DNA from: Vibrio nigripulchritudo ATCC 27043
GTDB lineage: Bacteria; Pseudomonadota; Gammaproteobacteria; Enterobacterales; Vibrionaceae
Assembly (NCBI RefSeq): GCF_000222685.1
Contig: NZ_AFWJ01000322.1
Span: 1 to 64,000 of the forward strand
Length of the DNA stretch: 64,000 bases
Direction of reading: 5' to 3'
Part shown: piece after piece, positions 53,960-62,986 of the stretch
Layout: each line of letters opens with the position of its first letter
Numbering within the stretch: position 1 is the stretch's first letter
Notes under the pieces: generated by a model
Told to the model about the DNA's origin: nothing
The model's input: only the letters and a program-made list of their open reading frames with translations
Databases searched by the model: none
Made by a program: the position numbers and the translations under genes

Positions 53960-56896
53960 CTACAGTTCCAGAGTCTGTAGCGCCTCAACTGAGTTATCCA
54001 GCAAAGACTTAATAGCGTCCCTCTCTCTTCTCAACAATGCCAATAGGTCTGAAGAACTCTCTATCTCGGCAAGGGCTTCTCGCAACGCTGTTAAACCTAA
54101 ACTGGCGGCGGATCCTTTCAATTTATGCGCGTGGGATTTCACTTCAGTTTCATCTCCCGCTTCAAACGCCAGACAAATGTTTTCCCAATCCTGAGCTGAT
54201 GATTGTTTGAAAATCTCAATCCAGCTCATTACCTTTTCTTTACCCAACACGCTGGCATCCTGCCTGATCACCGAAACATCCAGCAAATCAAATTCAGGGG
54301 TCGCATTTTCTGTCACCAACTTTGGTTCAGTTGAACTAAACTCAGACTCCCGGATTCCAACGGCGACATCAGGCACTTGACCTTCAAGTACTTGAGCGAG
54401 TGTATTCGCCAAAAACTCTTTCTCTATTGGTTTAGGAACAAAGGCATCAAAACCAGAAGCCAGATATTCTGCCACTTCCTCACTAAAAACATGAGCAGAG
54501 ACGGCAATCATCGGCGTCAGTTCCCCTCCGGTTTCAGCTAAGTTCTTCTGTTCAATGCGTCGTAACTCAGCCAGAAGATCGACTCCGTTGCAGTCAGGCA
54601 AGTTAATGTCCAGTAATCCGATATCAAAACTGTGCTTCCTCATTAACAACTTGGCGTCTTCGCCCGTCGTCGCTGTCGTCACTGTATGACCTAAATGCTC
54701 CAGAAACCCTTCTGCCACTAAACAGTTCACTGGGTTATCTTCAACCAGAAGAACGTTTGCCTTTCGGCATGTGCTGAGTATTGCAGGTTCTTGTGAATCT
54801 TCAGGTTCTTCCCCAACCGGTAATGGCAGGCTGAACCAGAACCGACTTCCCTCTCCGGGTTCAGAATGCACGCCAATCACACCACACATAGCCTGTATTA
54901 ACTTTTTGCAGATGGCTAAACCAAGCCCTGTCCCACCGACCTTGCCTTCACCACCACTGGCTTGGGTAAATGCTTCAAACAGAGTATCCAGAGCCGTCTC
55001 TTCAATACCGATACCAGTATCCGAAACTTCAAAGTAGATGTGATTAGGTCGATTGGTATCTCTCCCCACATACACATCCACTTCGCCTCGATCCGTAAAT
55101 TTAATCGCATTACCGATAAGGTTGGTCAGAACCTGAGAGATTCGCACGGAATCCCCGAGAAAGTACCGCCCGATCTCAGGGTCAACTTCCTGATAGAGGT
55201 TTAGCCCCTTCTCGGTTGCGCGGCTGGAAAGCAATTGAGAGATGTCACCAACCATGCTCACCAAGTCAAAGTTATGTTGAGCAACTTTTAAGTGCCCGGC
55301 TTCAATTTTTGAATAATCCAGTACATCGTTAATAATACTTAACAGGCTACTGCCGCTGCGATTAATGATGTCGGTGTATTTGAGCTGCTCTTCTGAAAGC
55401 GAAGTTTCTTTTAGCAGGCTGGCTGTTCCCAGAACACCATTCAAAGGAGTGCGGATTTCGTGGCTTATGGTAGCCAGAAAAGCAGATTTTGCACGGTTCG
55501 CACGCTCTGCTTCGTTTCTGGCTTTAGCATGATTCAAGACTTCTACGTTCAGTTTCTGATTGGTGTGTTTGAGTTCCTGTGTACGCTGATCAACGATCTC
55601 TTCAAGATGCTCTTTGTGGCGTTCCAGCTCCTGTTTAGCTTCTGCCTCGCCTTCTGCCACTACCTTTAAGGTTTTCGCAGTATCTCGGGCGACAATGATC
55701 GCACGCCCCATGTCTGCCAGCTCATCTTTGCCTTTAACATCAATGTCGAGTTCCAGTTTGCCTTCGGCAACATTGAGCAAAGCACTGGAATACTGGTTCA
55801 GACGCACAACAACCGACTGATACACCACTTCCAGATAATAATTCCAACAATAGAAAGCCCGAGCATTGATAGACAAAATCAGCGTCCATTGCGCCATACT
55901 GAGCGTCTTCGACACATTCTCAATCGCCTCCGTTGAGCTCTGATTCGACTCATCCACCAGTCGCCCGACAATGTTGTTCAGTTCAGCAAACAAACCGTGC
56001 GTTCTCGCATTCAGGCTGCTTGCCAGCTCTTCATTCTGATAACGCTGCATCAACTTTTCAAAAATCTGGCTGTTTGCCTGAAGTTCATCAATTAACCCAC
56101 TCATTTTCACTGAGCGAGTTGGATCTTCAACTGAACGAACCCGTCGTTCCATGATCGTCAGGTTAGAATCGAACTGATTTTTAAGCTCCTGAATCCGCGA
56201 AAACACCGTCACGCTTTTCACTTCTTCGATTTGAGTAAGCAGACGAAGCGCCAGCAAATGAAGCTCATGCAGGCGTTCAGTCAGATCCATATCCACTTCA
56301 ACCAGCGTATCCAGGGCGTTGTATGCCGCTCCTGAATTATTACTTTCCAGCAAGTCATATACGTGAGCGACATTGGCTACTGCAACCGTGCTGGAGTTCA
56401 GTACCTGAGTGCGCGCCAGCCCTTCCAGTTCGTCGGCTTTCAGGCGCATATACTCAACTGAATCCCCAATGTCGTCATTCAGTTTGAGTCGCTTTTCCAC
56501 AGCAAGACCGAGCTCAGCCAAATTGTCGATGATGTTCTGAACATTGGATTCTAGTCTATCCAGTAATGTTGAATCGAACGCGTCTGAACCGAGCAATTTA
56601 ATGTGAGTAAGTAGCTGATTCAGTTCTGCAAACAGCGTCTGACCATACCTTTTCACTTCTGTCGGGCTTTCTGAATTGGCAAGGAGCTGCGCAGAATAGA
56701 CGATTCGGGAACTGAGCTCTGAAACCTGACGGGCTTCTAACATGGCTGGAATAGCATTGTCGGCTAGCTGGCGCTCGGTTTTTGCTACCAGTGAGAACCC
56801 TGCAATACCAATAAGGGAAGCCATAACCATTAGCGATGCGATAGCGATGAATGAATATAAAAGCCTGCGACCTATACTCGACGGGGATAGCAGCAT
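53960..56896 (-). CDS. torS: TMAO-sensing hybrid histidine kinase TorS, with internal double frameshift
   Basis: 978 residues. Membrane helix 1 (~14-37), a long periplasmic helical sensor (~40-330), helix 2 (~335-360), HAMP, coiled coil (LERHKEHLEEIVDQRTQELK), HisKA with ATISHEIRTPLNGVLG, HATPase, REC (Asp in LLDINLPDCNG) and a C-terminal HPt (SHAHKLKGSAASLG). This is the TorS architecture. It senses TMAO through TorT and starts a phosphorelay to TorR, not seen here. In residues ~344-364 the frame is shifted by two compensating single-base changes, so helix 2 is scrambled (separate entry). Confidence 0.92.
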   Translation of the reverse strand: MLLSPSSIGRRLLYSFIAIASLMVMASLIGIAGFSLVAKTERQLADNAIPAMLEARQVSELSSRIVYSAQLLANSESPTEVKRYGQTLFAELNQLLTHIKLLGSDAFDSTLLDRLESNVQNIIDNLAELGLAVEKRLKLNDDIGDSVEYMRLKADELEGLARTQVLNSSTVAVANVAHVYDLLESNNSGAAYNALDTLVEVDMDLTERLHELHLLALRLLTQIEEVKSVTVFSRIQELKNQFDSNLTIMERRVRSVEDPTRSVKMSGLIDELQANSQIFEKLMQRYQNEELASSLNARTHGLFAELNNIVGRLVDESNQSSTEAIENVSKTLSMAQWTLILSINARAFYCWNYYLEVVYQSVVVRLNQYSSALLNVAEGKLELDIDVKGKDELADMGRAIIVARDTAKTLKVVAEGEAEAKQELERHKEHLEEIVDQRTQELKHTNQKLNVEVLNHAKARNEAERANRAKSAFLATISHEIRTPLNGVLGTASLLKETSLSEEQLKYTDIINRSGSSLLSIINDVLDYSKIEAGHLKVAQHNFDLVSMVGDISQLLSSRATEKGLNLYQEVDPEIGRYFLGDSVRISQVLTNLIGNAIKFTDRGEVDVYVGRDTNRPNHIYFEVSDTGIGIEETALDTLFEAFTQASGGEGKVGGTGLGLAICKKLIQAMCGVIGVHSEPGEGSRFWFSLPLPVGEEPEDSQEPAILSTCRKANVLLVEDNPVNCLVAEGFLEHLGHTVTTATTGEDAKLLMRKHSFDIGLLDINLPDCNGVDLLAELRRIEQKNLAETGGELTPMIAVSAHVFSEEVAEYLASGFDAFVPKPIEKEFLANTLAQVLEGQVPDVAVGIRESEFSSTEPKLVTENATPEFDLLDVSVIRQDASVLGKEKVMSWIEIFKQSSAQDWENICLAFEAGDETEVKSHAHKLKGSAASLGLTALREALAEIESSSDLLALLRRERDAIKSLLDNSVEALQTLEL
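55805..55866 (-). other. Out-of-frame segment in torS helix 2
   Basis: In the annotated frame this stretch reads polar NARAFYCWNYYLEVV. One base over, it reads MLGLSIVGIIIWKWC, a proper membrane helix flowing from WTLILS into RLNQYSSALL. An extra base near 55866-55867 and a missing base near 55805-55813 explain it. Confidence 0.85.
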
Positions 56897-57015
56897 TTTT
56901 GCCTCATAGCGAAAGAAAATTGGGTATAACGAACCGGATTAACATTAGGTTTTTTATTGTTATTTGGTTATATTTTGCAGTGTTTGCACCCAGATTCCAA
57001 AAAGAAAGCGAAAAA

Positions 57016-58044
57016 ATGCCAGATTGCTTTAAACACCTAAGCTGGAGATTCCGAACACCGTCCTTACGTTACCCTATCTTGGTAACCGGAAGTTTGATCT
57101 TATCAGCCTTTCCTTCGCACGCTGCAGAAAAAATATGTGCGATTTATCCTCACTTAAAAGATTCCTACTGGCTCTCGGTCAACTACGGCATGGTGGAAGA
57201 AGCCAAGAATCAAGGAGTAAATCTTAAGGTGCTGGAGTCTGGTGGCTACCCCAATCTGACGCGCCAGACTCAGCAAATTGATGAGTGCCGAAATTGGGGC
57301 GCAGATGCGATAGTGCTTGGCACAGTGGCTCCCGATGCTTACAAACATACTCTCGCAGATTTAGTGCGGCAGACTCCCGTGTTCGTCACTGTCAATCAGT
57401 TAAATACTGATAGCAACGCCTCAAAGTCGGTTCACGGTTATGTTGGGGTCGACTGGTATGACATGGGATTCAAAACGGGTAACTACCTGAAAAAGAAACA
57501 TCCCAAAGGCAGTGGAAAAGTTCAGGTAGCCTGGCTTCCGGGACCAGAGCAAAGAGGTGGAACAAAGCCTGTAGAACGGGGGTTTCATGACGCAATAAAA
57601 AGTAGCGATGTTGAAGTGGTTGTTTCCCTATGGGAAGACAATGACAAGGAGTTACAGCGTAACCTAGTTCAACAAGTTTTAGAGTCCGAGCAAGTGGACT
57701 ACATTGTAGGCAGCGCAGTTGCAATTGAAGCCGCAATCAGTGAGTTGAGAAACGCCAAAAGAACCGATATCGGATTAATCTCGACCTATCTGAGCCACGG
57801 TATTTACCGGGGTCTTCGCCGCGATCGTGTTCAGTTTGCACCCACAGATAAGATGGTTCAGCAAGGCAGAATCTCTATCCAGCAAGCAACTCATTACCTG
57901 AGAAATGAGCCTTTCAAATCCAATTTTGTCCCGGTTATCGAGCCTCTTACACCAGAGCAGATCAGCAAAACCGTTATTGCGGACTCGTTGTCTCCCGCCG
58001 AATACCGACCTATTTACATGGTTGAAGAAGAGAACCATTTATAG
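57016..58044 (+). CDS. torT: Periplasmic TMAO-binding protein TorT
   Basis: About 342 residues. A signal peptide (LRYPILVTGSLILSAFPSHA, cleavage after SHA) precedes a periplasmic-binding fold of the LacI/ribose type (ICAIYPHLKDSYWLSVNYGMVEEA, VGVDWYDMGFKTGNYL, IVGSAVAIEAAI). TorT hands the TMAO signal to TorS. The start at ATG 57016 gives a normal signal; an earlier frame to 56851 would overlap torS. It is divergent from torS with 119 bases between starts, as usual for this pair. Confidence 0.92.
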   Translation: MPDCFKHLSWRFRTPSLRYPILVTGSLILSAFPSHAAEKICAIYPHLKDSYWLSVNYGMVEEAKNQGVNLKVLESGGYPNLTRQTQQIDECRNWGADAIVLGTVAPDAYKHTLADLVRQTPVFVTVNQLNTDSNASKSVHGYVGVDWYDMGFKTGNYLKKKHPKGSGKVQVAWLPGPEQRGGTKPVERGFHDAIKSSDVEVVVSLWEDNDKELQRNLVQQVLESEQVDYIVGSAVAIEAAISELRNAKRTDIGLISTYLSHGIYRGLRRDRVQFAPTDKMVQQGRISIQQATHYLRNEPFKSNFVPVIEPLTPEQISKTVIADSLSPAEYRPIYMVEEENHL

Positions 58045-58117
58045 GCTTAAGAGCTCCTGAGCTAACATTCTCAGAATGCTTATTGTTAATTGTCACAAAA
58101 TGTTGGCAGAATACTAA

Positions 58118-58383
58118 TATACCCAAGTGACTTCAAGATGCAGGATTCAGAGCTTCATATACTGTTTCAGTTCAAGGAAAGGAACTCAGCGGAATGACCC
58201 GTCCTTTCCAAGTTCTTTGGCGATGAAATGGAACAGAATATGAGCTCCCAAGGGCGAGTTTAACTGGCTTTTGTACTGCGTTACCGATTCTTGATTTAGA
58301 ACCACTAGATCTTCAAATCGGTGTCTTGTCCAAAAGCCACTTAACTCTCGCTGAACCTAGCATCTTGAGGTTACTTGGGTATA
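58118..58383. repeat. Palindrome-ended ~265-bp dispersed repeat, copy 2
   Basis: Starts TATACCCAAGTGACTTCAAG and ends with a near reverse complement ending in CTTGGGTATA. The interior aligns with copy 1 over its whole length. The two end stems differ from copy 1 but stay paired (with wobble pairs), so the ends are under pairing constraint. It lies between torT and mgsA. Immediately after it, TATACCCA...TGGGTAT (58382-58411) forms a second small inverted repeat. Confidence 0.85.
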
Positions 58384-58429
58384 TACCCAGTTGCTCTATT
58401 CGTTTTGGGTATGATTCAAGGAGTAAAGA

Positions 58430-58885
58430 ATGCAAAAAACAACAAGAACAATGCCTGCACATAAAAATGTTGCTCTGGTCGCTCACGATAACTGCAAACC
58501 TGAATTGCTGCGCTGGGTTACAGAGAATAAAGACAAACTGCAAGGGCATTTTCTCTATGCGACGGGGACAACCGGGCACATGCTGAGTAAGGAAACCGGG
58601 CTAGCGATAAAAAGCCTAATCAGCGGTCCAATGGGGGGAGATCAACAGCTGGGTGCGCTGATTTCTGAAGGCAAAATTGATGTACTTATCTTTTTCTGGG
58701 ATCCGCTTAACTCAGTTCCACACGACCCGGATGTGAAAGCCCTTCTGCGAATTGCGAGTGTCTGGAATATCCCAGTTGCGACAAACCGCGCGACGGCTAA
58801 TTTCTTATTCGCTTCTAGCCTGTTAACAGAAGAAGTGGATATCGAGATTCCAGATTATGATGCCTACCTGGCGAAGCGAACTTAG
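58430..58885 (+). CDS. mgsA: Methylglyoxal synthase
   Basis: 151 residues, matching MgsA over its length: ATGTTGHML phosphate loop, the catalytic Asp in [11 protein letters not shown] and [15 protein letters not shown]. It converts dihydroxyacetone phosphate to methylglyoxal, a bypass under phosphate limitation. AAGGAG lies upstream of the ATG. It follows repeat copy 2, so its promoter is near or inside the repeat end. Confidence 0.96.
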   Translation: MQKTTRTMPAHKNVALVAHDNCKPELLRWVTENKDKLQGHFLYATGTTGHMLSKETGLAIKSLISGPMGGDQQLGALISEGKIDVLIFFWDPLNSVPHDPDVKALLRIASVWNIPVATNRATANFLFASSLLTEEVDIEIPDYDAYLAKRT

Positions 58886-58931
58886 ACCAGTCTTCGAAAG
58901 CCTGAGCCAAAACTAAGTAATTAACAAAGAA

Positions 58932-58957
58932 AACGCCGAGTCTTTAAACTCGGCGTT
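58932..58957. terminator. Terminator between mgsA and the second YceI gene
   Basis: AACGCCGAGT/ACTCGGCGTT, a ten-pair stem with CTTTAA loop. The T-rich tail is on the minus strand (TTTCTTTG), modest on the plus strand. Confidence 0.75.
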
Positions 58958-59002
58958 CTGCTAATTCTTAACGTTTTAGAGGTTATTTAACCCGATTTCA
59001 GT

Positions 59003-59587
59003 TTATTTGCGTTTAAATACTAACGCAGCATTCACGGCGACTGCTGGAGAAATTGGAATTCCCCCTACTGTTTTCGCCAACTCTTCTACGTTGGTATTTG
59101 GGACACCAAAACTCACCGCATTCACAACAACAGGAGATACTGTACTTACTGCGATGTATTGCGGCGTGTTAACCACAAGCAAAGACATTTTCACGCTTTT
59201 GCTACTGCCATAAAACTCAAGCTTACCTTTCACTTTTTTGATTGTGGGCTCCGTCAGTGCCGACACCTCCGCCAAATCAATTGTTCCAGTCAGCATTGCC
59301 TTAGGGTATTCATCTGTTTTAAAGAACAGGTCGCTAACACGCTGGTTACGAATCTTTACTCCGGTATCAACAGACGATAAGTCGATATCGATTTTGAACT
59401 CACCATCTGCATTGATATTACCGCTGATCACCTCAAACTTTGCGGGTTCCAAAAAGTACTGCAGCTTAATAGTAGAGAAGTTAACGGATGAGACTTTTGG
59501 ATCGAGCACATAGTGTTGATGCACCGCCTGAGCAGAGATTGGAGCGAGCGCCATAAAACTGAGAAGTAATCGGCTGAACAACGACAT
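59003..59587 (-). CDS. YceI-family protein, second copy
   Basis: 194 residues, signal peptide MSLFSRLLLSFMALAPISAQA, then a YceI barrel (VSSVNFSTIKLQYF..., LTGTIDLAEV, VKGKLEFYGSSK). It is diverged from the YceI at 4319 and not paired with a cytochrome b561. It may bind another lipid or act in cell-envelope stress. It is a single gene. Confidence 0.85.
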   Translation of the reverse strand: MSLFSRLLLSFMALAPISAQAVHQHYVLDPKVSSVNFSTIKLQYFLEPAKFEVISGNINADGEFKIDIDLSSVDTGVKIRNQRVSDLFFKTDEYPKAMLTGTIDLAEVSALTEPTIKKVKGKLEFYGSSKSVKMSLLVVNTPQYIAVSTVSPVVVNAVSFGVPNTNVEELAKTVGGIPISPAVAVNAALVFKRK

Positions 59588-59761
59588 ATTCCTTTCCTTT
59601 TTTATTTATTGATATATTCCTTTCACTTTTTCGTGCCAACACAACGAGAAAGGGCTGAGCTTAAACTAGTTAAGCACAGCCCATTGTCTCATAGATAATA
59701 AAGTTAGTGCATATCCGATTCGCGAATAAATCGTAACGAATTTCAATGCTTAAACGCTTTT

Positions 59762-60127
59762 TCATTCACCCCAAACGGCGAGCTCGTTACCACTTGGTTC
59801 TTTAAACTGAAAACGTCTTCCACCCGGAAAACTGAAAATGGGTTTGGTGATTTCGACACCTTTCGATTGCACTAAATCAAAAGAGTTCTCCAGATCTTTA
59901 CTGAACAACACCAACAAAGGTGCACCATCGACTGAAGAGGAAACCAACTCCGACTTAAAGAAACCACCCATCAAACCTTTTGCACTAAACGCCGTGTACT
60001 CTTCTCCATAGTCGGTAAATACCCAATCGAGCGTCTCCTCAAAAAACGTTTTGGTCGCTTCCAGATCGGTCGCTGCGAATTCAATGTAGTTTATTGAGTG
60101 ATGTTCAAAATCAATAGGCGACGACAT
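59762..60127 (-). CDS. Glyoxalase/bleomycin-resistance (VOC) fold protein
   Basis: 121 residues, one VOC unit (INYIEFAATDLEATKTFFEETLDWVF ... GRRFQFKEPSGNELAVWGE). The end is typical of glyoxalase-like proteins with the metal Glu in the final strand. Overlaps the DJ-1 gene upstream by 17 bases, so it is co-translated with it. Exact reaction unknown. Confidence 0.88.
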   Translation of the reverse strand: MSSPIDFEHHSINYIEFAATDLEATKTFFEETLDWVFTDYGEEYTAFSAKGLMGGFFKSELVSSSVDGAPLLVLFSKDLENSFDLVQSKGVEITKPIFSFPGGRRFQFKEPSGNELAVWGE

Positions 60128-60710
60128 GCTTGCTTCTCCATTTAAAGTCGAGCTGGTCTGCGGTTTTCTTTGCCAGTTCCAACTTAGAAAGCCGGGAAAC
60201 CAGCTGTAAGCTCATATCGATCCCCGCAGACATACCAGCAGAAGTGATGATTTCTCCATCCTCTACCCAACGAGTATTTTTCACAAGCTTCACATCTGGG
60301 AATTGCTGAGCAAGATCGTCCAAATGCTGCTCATGCGCCGTGACTCTGCGATCAGACAGCAGTTTAGCCTGCGCCAGTAAAAAGACACCATTACAGACCG
60401 AAGCGACAATTTTCACTTTCGACGCCTGTTCCTGAATCCAGTTAATAGCCCTCATGTTTTTCATTTCATGAGCGTAAACCCCACCCGAAACGATGAGCAC
60501 ATCCAATTCCGGATGATTATGAATTGAACGATGGGGAACTACCTGATAACCGTGCCTAGCCGTTACAGCGTCACCGGACTCACTGATCAGATATGGTAGG
60601 AATTGAGCGTCATAGTTCGCTGCGTACTTGTTTGCCGTTGCAAACACTTCGTATGGACCGGTAAAGTCGATAGGTTCTGCGTATTCGTAGATGTAGATGC
60701 CAATGTTCAT
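60111..60710 (-). CDS. DJ-1/PfpI-family protein
   Basis: 199 residues with a class I glutamine amidotransferase-like fold; the nucleophile elbow Cys is in IVASVCNGVFLLA, with YAEPIDFTGPYEVFATA at the N-terminus. Related proteins include isonitrile hydratases, chaperones and glyoxalase III-like enzymes. The upstream helD ends 14 bases before it, so helD, this gene and the VOC gene look like one transcript. Confidence 0.88.
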   Translation of the reverse strand: MNIGIYIYEYAEPIDFTGPYEVFATANKYAANYDAQFLPYLISESGDAVTARHGYQVVPHRSIHNHPELDVLIVSGGVYAHEMKNMRAINWIQEQASKVKIVASVCNGVFLLAQAKLLSDRRVTAHEQHLDDLAQQFPDVKLVKNTRWVEDGEIITSAGMSAGIDMSLQLVSRLSKLELAKKTADQLDFKWRSKHVVAY

Positions 60711-60724
60711 GATTACCCTAGCCT

Positions 60725-62791
60725 TTATTTTTTAACGACGGGGTAACCTCCTTCTCGCAACTCTTCTACAAAAGTAGACGGATGCACTCCGTACATTACC
60801 CACGCTTTCGATTTCGCCCGAGTCAGCGCAACATAAAACAGTCTGCGTTCTTCTGCATGGGCATAGGTGTCTTGGGTTTGTATTAGTGCACTATCGAGGT
60901 GGTGTTGACGTTCTGTTGCCGGAAACTGACCTTCATCGACACTTAAAATAAATACAAAGTCCGCTTCCTGACCTTTACTTGCATGACACGTCATAAACCG
61001 AATATCCAAATTAGAGCAGGACTTTTGCCAGTCCTTTAATTGCTCCGGACAGTGGTAGTGATTGCGTCCCAGTAGCAGTACTTCTTTCTTTGAAGTTTGT
61101 TTTTGGTCTAATTCAAGAAGCGATTTCTCAAGTATAGACATATGCAACAAAACCACCGACTTTTGTTTGATGGTCTTATGACTAGTCACAGTTTTTTGAA
61201 TTTGATCCGGATTTTGCTGAACAAACTTGGAAGAAACTTCACCAATTATATTGTTGAACCGGTAAGTGGTGTCCAGATAGTGGATCGATGCACCCGGGAA
61301 ACGTTTATCGAAATCAGTTGTAAGGCTAACGTCTGCCCCAGCAAAGCGGTAAATCGCTTGCCAGTCGTCCCCAACGGCGTACAAAGAGGCTTGTTCCTTA
61401 GTTTTGGGTTGATGACAAATGGCTTCCAACAGCTCAAGCCGAGCCGGAGAAATATCCTGATACTCATCGACCATAACGTATCGCCACTGCGGACGATATT
61501 TTCCAGACGCCACATACTTAGTCGCCTTAGTGATCATGGTGTGAAAATCAATTTGACTGTTATCTTTGAGCATTTGTTGCCATGCCTGATAACACGGCCA
61601 GACTAGTTGAAGTTCACTGTTTAGCCTTGGATACTCATCATGATCAACAATGCGTTGCTGGATTTGTTTCTTGCCGAAATTCATCGCACACAGTTGCTCT
61701 AACTGTTTTTCAAGCCACGCGATCAACTTAGGGTTTTCGGACTGAGACCCAAGTTCTTCATCCCCTTTCAGGTATGCAATTGGCCATTGCGAAAGGTGCT
61801 TCTGCCAGCGCTTAAACTGATTCTGTGTTGCCCAATGTTGTTTTAGCCACTGCACACACCACGCTTGTTTCATGTTGTCATTGGTTGCCAATGGCGTTAT
61901 TTCGACACTTTCATTTTCTACATGGCGAATAATATCCAGCCCAAGCTGGTGGAAGGTTTTTACATTGATTGCTTGTCCGTCACTGCCCAGCTTTGTTTCC
62001 AGACGCTGACGCATTTCGCTGGCAGCATCACGACCAAATGCCACCATTAACATGTCTTCCGGTTTTGCCTGATGGCTTTGCAGTAAATAGGAGACTCGCG
62101 CGGTTAATACACTGGTTTTGCCTGTCCCTGCCCCGGCTAATACGAGATTATGATCATTGTTCATTAATACGGCTTGCTGCTGGGATAAGTTGAGCGGGCT
62201 GGATTCCACCTGAGCAAAAAGAACCTGCCAGTATTCTCTTTCTTTTTCCAACCATTCCAGATTTCTTGTTTTCTGATTCGATTCACCGTTGATTAGCCAG
62301 TCGGACACGCTTGTCATTGCATCGGGCATACGCTGCTGGGCTTCCTCAAGGTTCATATTGAGTAAAGCGAAATCTTCAGAAACGACATTTTTCCAGTTAT
62401 TCAATTGGGAAGTAGGCAGGTAAGCAGGCTGGCTTCGCATAAGATCCAACGTTTCCTGCCAACTTGGGAGTTTTTCGTTCAGGCTCTTACATTGGTTGTA
62501 ATGCCAACTGGAGTATTCATGCTGAGCTTGCTTTACGAAGCGATTGCAGTCCTCCCAGGGTAATCCCTGAACTAACCAGGCTTGTTGTTTATTATTTTTG
62601 GCATGAGCATGGAAGACCAGGCTCCCCCACATAAGACCTCGTTTGAGGGTAATGGAGCCGTCCCATACAGAAAAAGGAATGTGCTCTTCACTTTGCGCCG
62701 AGTTAAGTATCAGCTTATCGCCTTCAATACAGACTTCATTGTATTCGCTTTGTATTAAAAATTTGGCTGACCGCGACGCCGTGACTTGCAT
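60725..62791 (-). CDS. helD: DNA helicase IV
   Basis: 688 residues, UvrD-like superfamily 1. The N-terminal domain (~1-190) fits helicase IV. Walker A is VLAGAGTGKTSVLTARVSYLL (near residue 217), Walker B VDEYQDISPARLELLEA, and the later motifs include YRFAGADVSL, TCHASKGQEADFV and FYVALTRAKSKAW. It unwinds DNA 3' to 5' and acts in repair. First gene of a three-gene minus-strand operon with the DJ-1 and VOC genes. Confidence 0.94.
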   Translation of the reverse strand: MQVTASRSAKFLIQSEYNEVCIEGDKLILNSAQSEEHIPFSVWDGSITLKRGLMWGSLVFHAHAKNNKQQAWLVQGLPWEDCNRFVKQAQHEYSSWHYNQCKSLNEKLPSWQETLDLMRSQPAYLPTSQLNNWKNVVSEDFALLNMNLEEAQQRMPDAMTSVSDWLINGESNQKTRNLEWLEKEREYWQVLFAQVESSPLNLSQQQAVLMNNDHNLVLAGAGTGKTSVLTARVSYLLQSHQAKPEDMLMVAFGRDAASEMRQRLETKLGSDGQAINVKTFHQLGLDIIRHVENESVEITPLATNDNMKQAWCVQWLKQHWATQNQFKRWQKHLSQWPIAYLKGDEELGSQSENPKLIAWLEKQLEQLCAMNFGKKQIQQRIVDHDEYPRLNSELQLVWPCYQAWQQMLKDNSQIDFHTMITKATKYVASGKYRPQWRYVMVDEYQDISPARLELLEAICHQPKTKEQASLYAVGDDWQAIYRFAGADVSLTTDFDKRFPGASIHYLDTTYRFNNIIGEVSSKFVQQNPDQIQKTVTSHKTIKQKSVVLLHMSILEKSLLELDQKQTSKKEVLLLGRNHYHCPEQLKDWQKSCSNLDIRFMTCHASKGQEADFVFILSVDEGQFPATERQHHLDSALIQTQDTYAHAEERRLFYVALTRAKSKAWVMYGVHPSTFVEELREGGYPVVKK

Positions 62792-62986
62792 GTATTAAAC
62801 CTATAATCGAATGGAGTAAGAATCTTAGATCACGTAGCGAATCAGAACAACGTAAAGTCAACTTAAATCGTTGCGCTATTGAGTATTTCTTCAACAACCG
62901 TGCTTTTTCTTGGTGCTGGGTCATATCCCTGCTAAGGTCGAATCATGTAACTTACGGATTCCTTTATAAGAAGAAAAACTTATCCC

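Noticed and set aside
53960-58044. LuxQ/LuxP autoinducer-2 sensor pair
   Set aside because: The kinase plus periplasmic-binding-protein layout is similar, but the kinase has the long TorS sensor and a C-terminal HPt, and the binding protein matches TorT.
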